Positions 5,405 to 8,986 of a stretch of DNA of 8,986 bases are shown here, piece by piece (the first letter of the stretch is position 1; every line of letters begins with the position of its first letter). Position numbers and translations under genes: made by a program. Under the pieces are notes generated by a model. It was given only the letters and a program-made list of their open reading frames with translations, searched no databases and was not told the DNA's origin. The stretch is from positions 1-8,986 of the forward strand of contig CAMCJO010000067.1 of NCBI GenBank assembly GCA_945875135.1, written 5' to 3'. This DNA comes from an uncultured Porphyromonas sp. (GTDB lineage: Bacteria; Bacteroidota; Bacteroidia; Bacteroidales; Porphyromonadaceae).

Positions 5405-8400
5405 ATGAATAAACTCATTACGCGTTGTATCGCGCTTCTCGCCTTGCTACTTTGTGCTGGGGCCGGAATTAGTTCAGCGTTCGCTCAGGGAGGGCGCATC
5501 TTGATGACCTTCGCCGGCCAGGTCGGATCTGAGTACAAGCTGCTACTCATGGGGCGACAAGACGGAACCGTCAAGTTCGTCTGGGGCGATGGCACCTCTG
5601 AGACAAAAGAGCTCTACAAAGACAAAGCAACGGCTATCAAAGCCCAACTGATAGACCGCTCGCTCACCATAGAGGGTGATGTGGCTGTCTTAGAGTGCTC
5701 GGGCAATAACCTCCTCAAGCTTGATGTGTCGCAAATGCCCCAGCTGACTGATCTCATCTCTCGCAAGAACTTTCACACGGAGCTAAACCTGACGAAAAGC
5801 ACGGAGCTGCGCTACCTCTTGCTACAAGACTCTCCAGTAGCATCGCTCGACTTGTCACACTGCGCGCAGCTAGACAGCGTCGTCTGCACCAACAATAATA
5901 AGCTCCGCACCCTGGCACTGCCGCAGCAAGCTCCGCAGCTGAAGAAGCTGGTCCTGAGTACCAGTCCCTTTATCTCTTCGGTCAACCTCAAGGGTATGCC
6001 ACGCTTGGAGTACCTCGACCTATCGGGACTGGGTCTGACAGAGCTAGATCTATCTCAAAACCTCGAGCTCACCTATCTAGTCGCTGGCAAGAGCTTCATG
6101 GGAGTCATCACCCAGCTCACACTACCATCACCGAGCAAGCTACAGACGGTTCTCTTACCTTATATCGGACTCTCGAAGCTAGACCTATCAGGCTCGCCAC
6201 TCCTAGAGACCCTGATGGTGAGCTATAGCGAGTCGCTCTCAGGACTCAACCTCACGGGACTGGACAAGCTCAAGTTCCTCGACTGTCAAGGGTGTGCCTT
6301 CACACAGCTAGACCTCTCTGGCTGTCCTAATCTTGAGGTGCTGGCTTGCAATAACAACAGCCTGACCGAGCTCAACTGCTCCAATATGAAGCGACTCAAA
6401 GATGTAGCCTGCTACTCCAACAAGCTCAAGAAGATCGATCTGAGCGGCTGCTATGCACTCACCTCTCTAGACTGCTCGGTCAATCCTACGCTAGAGACCC
6501 TCCAGCTCTCGCCAAGCATTCAGACGCTCGATGTGAGCCAGTGTACACTCAAGGAGATACCTGGTCTCAATCAGCTTTATAAACTCAAGTCTCTTACCTG
6601 TGGCGACAACGAGCTGACTACGCTAGACCTCTCTAGTGCTTATGGGCTAGAGGAGCTCTCCTGCCCTAAGAATCAAATCAAAGATCTCTCGACAGTCACA
6701 CAGCTCTATGCGCTCAAGAGCCTCACCGTGAGTGGCAACCCTATCACGGCTCTCACGCTACCTAATGCTTACAACATCTACTTTGTCAAGATCGATGGCA
6801 CGGCACTCGATGCTTGCGCACTCAATGCGCTATACAGATCGCTGAGAGAGCGTCGTGACGAAGACGCAAAGAACGACCTTGGCGGGTGTATGCTCTTTAA
6901 CGGCACTCCTGCAGCTCCTAAGAGCAAGACCCAAATAGCTGTACAAAAGGGGTGGATGGTCTCTGTCGAGGGCGACGGATCTGGTTGCTCCGAAGAGGGT
7001 GACAACGCCTTTGACGTAGTCTATACCAACGTCGCTGGACGACTCCAAGAGGATGGTCCCGTAGAGATGTGGGAGTCGGCTACCTCTATCAAGATCAAGG
7101 GTGAGCTAAACGGTAGTGACCTAAGGGTCATCCGCCAGTTCTGCGGCTCTGATGAGTATGCCGCAGAGGTTCCCCACGCACGTATCCGTAAGCTAGACCT
7201 CTCGGAGGCTCGCATCGTACCTGGGGGCGTCTACTACATCAAGGTCGATGATCAAGGCATGATGAGAGAGTATGTCGTACCCGAGGGACAGGAGACGCTC
7301 CTACCGGACAAGCTCTTCTACAACTGCTGCTCTATTGAGGAGCTTGTACTACCTAAGAATATACGAGAGATAGGTATCGGAGCCTTCTGGAAGTGCATCA
7401 AGCTACAGAAGCTCTCTATCCCCGATGAGGTAACACGCATCAATAGTACCGCCTTTGGGGTGTGCAACGCTCTTGAGCAGATCACCTTGCCACGTGATCT
7501 AGAGTACCTCGGGGGATACGCTTTTACCTACTGTGCTAACCTCAAGGAGGTGACCATTCCTGAGGGGGTCAAGGTGCTCAACAAGCGACTCTTTGACAAT
7601 GCTACAAGCCTCACAAAGGTTCAGCTACCTAGTCGGATGGACGCCTTCGAGCCAGAGGCATTCCTAGGTGCCGAGGCTCTGCAGAGCGTCACGATACCTA
7701 ACGGGATCAAGACGATCCCCGCCTCCTGCTTCGATGGCTGCCGTGCCCTCCTAGAGGTGACGATACCAGCCGATGTGGAGCGTATCGAAGAGACCGCTTT
7801 TCAGGACAACAACCTCCTGCACACGGTACACTTCTCTGAGGGGTTGAAGACAATCGGTCTAGATGCTTTCAAAAACTGCCGAAGCCTCAAGCAGCTGGAG
7901 CTACCCAACTCGCTACAAGAAATAGCGATGGGAGCCTTCCAAGAGTGCGAGTCTATAGCCTCCATCAAGTTTGGCTCAGCGCTGACACACATTGGCGAGA
8001 AGGCCTTCTGGCACTGCCATGCACTCCAGCAGCTCGAGCTACCCAGCTCACTCGAGCAGCTAGACTATGCAGCGTTTGCTGAGTCGATGAACCTAGAGCG
8101 TGTGACCATCGGTGCTGCGGCACCACTATGGGGTCAAAACCCCTTCCTCGGCTGCTTAAAGCTCAAGGCGTTTGTCGTAAGCGACGACAATACGGCCTTT
8201 GCCACACAGGATGGTGTCCTATATAGCAAGGACTTCATTACCCTCTACGCTTACCCTGCAGGTCGCACCGAAACTGCACTGAGACTGCATGACAAGACTC
8301 AAACGATCGAAGACTTTGCCTTTTGGTTCGCACCAAAGCTGGCTGAGATCACCTTCCCCGAACACCTTACCATACTGGGCAACACACCCTTCGGTGGCTG

Positions 8401-8824
8401 TAAGAGTCTCAAGCGACTGACGATGCTGACGACCACTCCGCCACAGTCCACCTACGAGAACGATCCCTTTGAGGGGGTAGACCGGAGTCAGTGCGAGCTG
8501 ATCGTCCCCAAGGGCAGCAAGGCTGACTATGAGCAGTCTCCTATCTGGCGAGGCTTCAAGATTGCAGAGGACACAGCCATTGATGCCATCCCGACGGAGC
8601 ACATAGAGCTAGCCGTGGACGGGAGCTCCTGGAGACTATCGGATATACCCTCTAGCTATCAGACCGTTCGGGTAGTAGATCTGACACTCCGCACACTGGT
8701 TGAGTATCCTATCGCTGATACGACCGTGGCGATAGACCACACCGCGATGCCGTCAGGAAGCTATCTAATCATCCTAGAGGGCAGCACGACACAGACGAAA
8801 CAAGTACTCAAGGTGTGCAAATAG
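5405..8824 (+). CDS. secreted LRR/BspA-like surface protein with T9SS C-terminal sorting domain
   Basis: The product is 1139 residues, predicted to be exported by Sec and then T9SS and anchored on the cell surface; such proteins often mediate adhesion, but the ligand here is unknown. Domains: signal peptide 1-27 (MNKLITRCIALLALLLCAG..., cut after AFA); a PKD-like strand with VKFVWGDGT near 56-64; a first LRR block about 100-465 with roughly 21-23-residue repeats (LDLSGCPNLEVLACNNNSL type); a linker about 468-610 including LNGSDLRVIRQFCG and LDLSEARIVPGG, seen in many Bacteroidota LRR proteins; a BspA/TpLRR block about 622-1028 with about 15 repeats of the AFxxCxxLxxxxLPxxLxxI type, interrupted by an insert near 920-960 (DDNTAFATQDGVLYSKD); and a type-A-like sorting domain about 1058-1139 with TAMPSGSYLIILEG and a final TKQVLKVCK. 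The frame extends 26 codons upstream to a TTG at 5327, but that codon is inside the promoter box and would bury the signal peptide, so ATG 5405 is preferred. PorU, the predicted processor of this cargo, is divergently encoded. Confidence 0.9.
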   Translation: MNKLITRCIALLALLLCAGAGISSAFAQGGRILMTFAGQVGSEYKLLLMGRQDGTVKFVWGDGTSETKELYKDKATAIKAQLIDRSLTIEGDVAVLECSGNNLLKLDVSQMPQLTDLISRKNFHTELNLTKSTELRYLLLQDSPVASLDLSHCAQLDSVVCTNNNKLRTLALPQQAPQLKKLVLSTSPFISSVNLKGMPRLEYLDLSGLGLTELDLSQNLELTYLVAGKSFMGVITQLTLPSPSKLQTVLLPYIGLSKLDLSGSPLLETLMVSYSESLSGLNLTGLDKLKFLDCQGCAFTQLDLSGCPNLEVLACNNNSLTELNCSNMKRLKDVACYSNKLKKIDLSGCYALTSLDCSVNPTLETLQLSPSIQTLDVSQCTLKEIPGLNQLYKLKSLTCGDNELTTLDLSSAYGLEELSCPKNQIKDLSTVTQLYALKSLTVSGNPITALTLPNAYNIYFVKIDGTALDACALNALYRSLRERRDEDAKNDLGGCMLFNGTPAAPKSKTQIAVQKGWMVSVEGDGSGCSEEGDNAFDVVYTNVAGRLQEDGPVEMWESATSIKIKGELNGSDLRVIRQFCGSDEYAAEVPHARIRKLDLSEARIVPGGVYYIKVDDQGMMREYVVPEGQETLLPDKLFYNCCSIEELVLPKNIREIGIGAFWKCIKLQKLSIPDEVTRINSTAFGVCNALEQITLPRDLEYLGGYAFTYCANLKEVTIPEGVKVLNKRLFDNATSLTKVQLPSRMDAFEPEAFLGAEALQSVTIPNGIKTIPASCFDGCRALLEVTIPADVERIEETAFQDNNLLHTVHFSEGLKTIGLDAFKNCRSLKQLELPNSLQEIAMGAFQECESIASIKFGSALTHIGEKAFWHCHALQQLELPSSLEQLDYAAFAESMNLERVTIGAAAPLWGQNPFLGCLKLKAFVVSDDNTAFATQDGVLYSKDFITLYAYPAGRTETALRLHDKTQTIEDFAFWFAPKLAEITFPEHLTILGNTPFGGCKSLKRLTMLTTTPPQSTYENDPFEGVDRSQCELIVPKGSKADYEQSPIWRGFKIAEDTAIDAIPTEHIELAVDGSSWRLSDIPSSYQTVRVVDLTLRTLVEYPIADTTVAIDHTAMPSGSYLIILEGSTTQTKQVLKVCK

Positions 8825-8840
8825 CCCCTTTAGCACTATC

Positions 8841-8890
8841 GTGACACACCTCTCTAGGGTAGAGATTACTTTCCCTAGAGAGGATGTCAC
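8841..8890. terminator. long hairpin downstream of the LRR gene, possible terminator or 3'-end stabiliser
   Basis: CCTCTCTAGGG (8849-8859) pairs perfectly with CCCTAGAGAGG (8873-8883) around a 13-nt loop. After a small 2/1 internal loop the stem continues with GTGACA (8841-8846) and TGTCAC (8885-8890). It begins 16 bp after the LRR-gene stop. It is followed by AAAGG rather than a U-tract, so a classical intrinsic terminator is not shown; transcript-end protection is also plausible. Confidence 0.6.
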
Positions 8891-8898
8891 AAAGGTCG

Positions 8899-8920
8899 GC
8901 ACTCTCCTAACGAGGAGTGC
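8899..8920. repeat. short inverted repeat GCACTC/GAGTGC
   Basis: GCACTC (8899-8904) and GAGTGC (8915-8920) pair around a 10-nt loop. A shifted pairing of GCACT plus CCT against AGGAGTGC with a 2-nt bulge is also possible. No T-run follows. Confidence 0.45.
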
Positions 8921-8940
8921 AAAGCTTCAGCGATAATCGA

Positions 8941-8983
8941 GTAGGTCGGGAAACGAAAGTTTTCTGACCTACTTTCGTTTCCT
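8941..8983. repeat. compound inverted repeat with two mutually exclusive stems
   Basis: GGAAACGAAAGT (8949-8960) pairs perfectly with ACTTTCGTTTCC (8971-8982), with one extra G-T pair outside, around a 10-nt loop. GTAGGTC (8941-8947) also pairs perfectly with GACCTAC (8966-8972). The right arms overlap at 8971-8972, and the second stem would enclose the left arm of the first, so both cannot form fully at once. It contains GAAAC-GAAA-GTTTTC, similar to the GAAAC-TACA-GTTTC core of the intergenic array. The stretch 8825-8986 shows no gene. Confidence 0.65.
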
Positions 8984-8986
8984 TCC

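Overview
The window looks like chromosomal DNA from a Bacteroidota bacterium, most likely a Porphyromonas or close relative. Three things point there: a type IX secretion (T9SS) sortase PorU, a surface leucine-rich-repeat protein with a T9SS C-terminal sorting domain, and promoters of the Bacteroidota TAnnTTTG type with no Shine-Dalgarno sequences. Genus is inferred from protein resemblance and moderately high GC; no search was run.

Layout, left to right. (1) 1-575, + strand: the 3' part of a DnaQ-like (DEDDh) 3'-5' exonuclease-fold gene that is open at the left edge. Two expected catalytic residues appear to be substituted. (2) 542-1351, - strand: a six-helix permease of the ArsG/DsbD-transmembrane type with a His-rich cytosolic or periplasmic loop. 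It converges on the exonuclease gene and overlaps its end by 34 bp. (3) 1381-4863, - strand: porU, the C25 (gingipain-type) cysteine peptidase that removes the sorting domain from T9SS cargo. It lies 29 bp upstream of the permease gene, so the two are probably co-transcribed. (4) 4864-5404: a 541-bp divergent intergenic region. It has an identical TATATTTG promoter box facing outward at each end, a 20-bp dyad next to the porU box, an array of five (perhaps six) 22-bp palindromic units in the middle, and further inverted repeats. (5) 5405-8824, + strand: a 1139-residue secreted LRR/BspA-like protein with a C-terminal sorting domain. (6) 8825-8986: no gene, but three hairpin-forming stretches, the last able to fold in two mutually exclusive ways.

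Functional picture. PorU and the LRR protein are a sortase and a predicted cargo encoded back to back across a shared, repeat-rich control region. The cargo should cross the inner membrane by Sec and the outer membrane by T9SS; PorU should then cleave its C-terminal domain so that it is anchored at the surface. The exonuclease and permease have no evident link to this. The least explained element is the palindrome array, and an element at the right end shares its GAAAC/GTTTC core. Its role (operator array or mobile/repetitive DNA) cannot be decided from this window.
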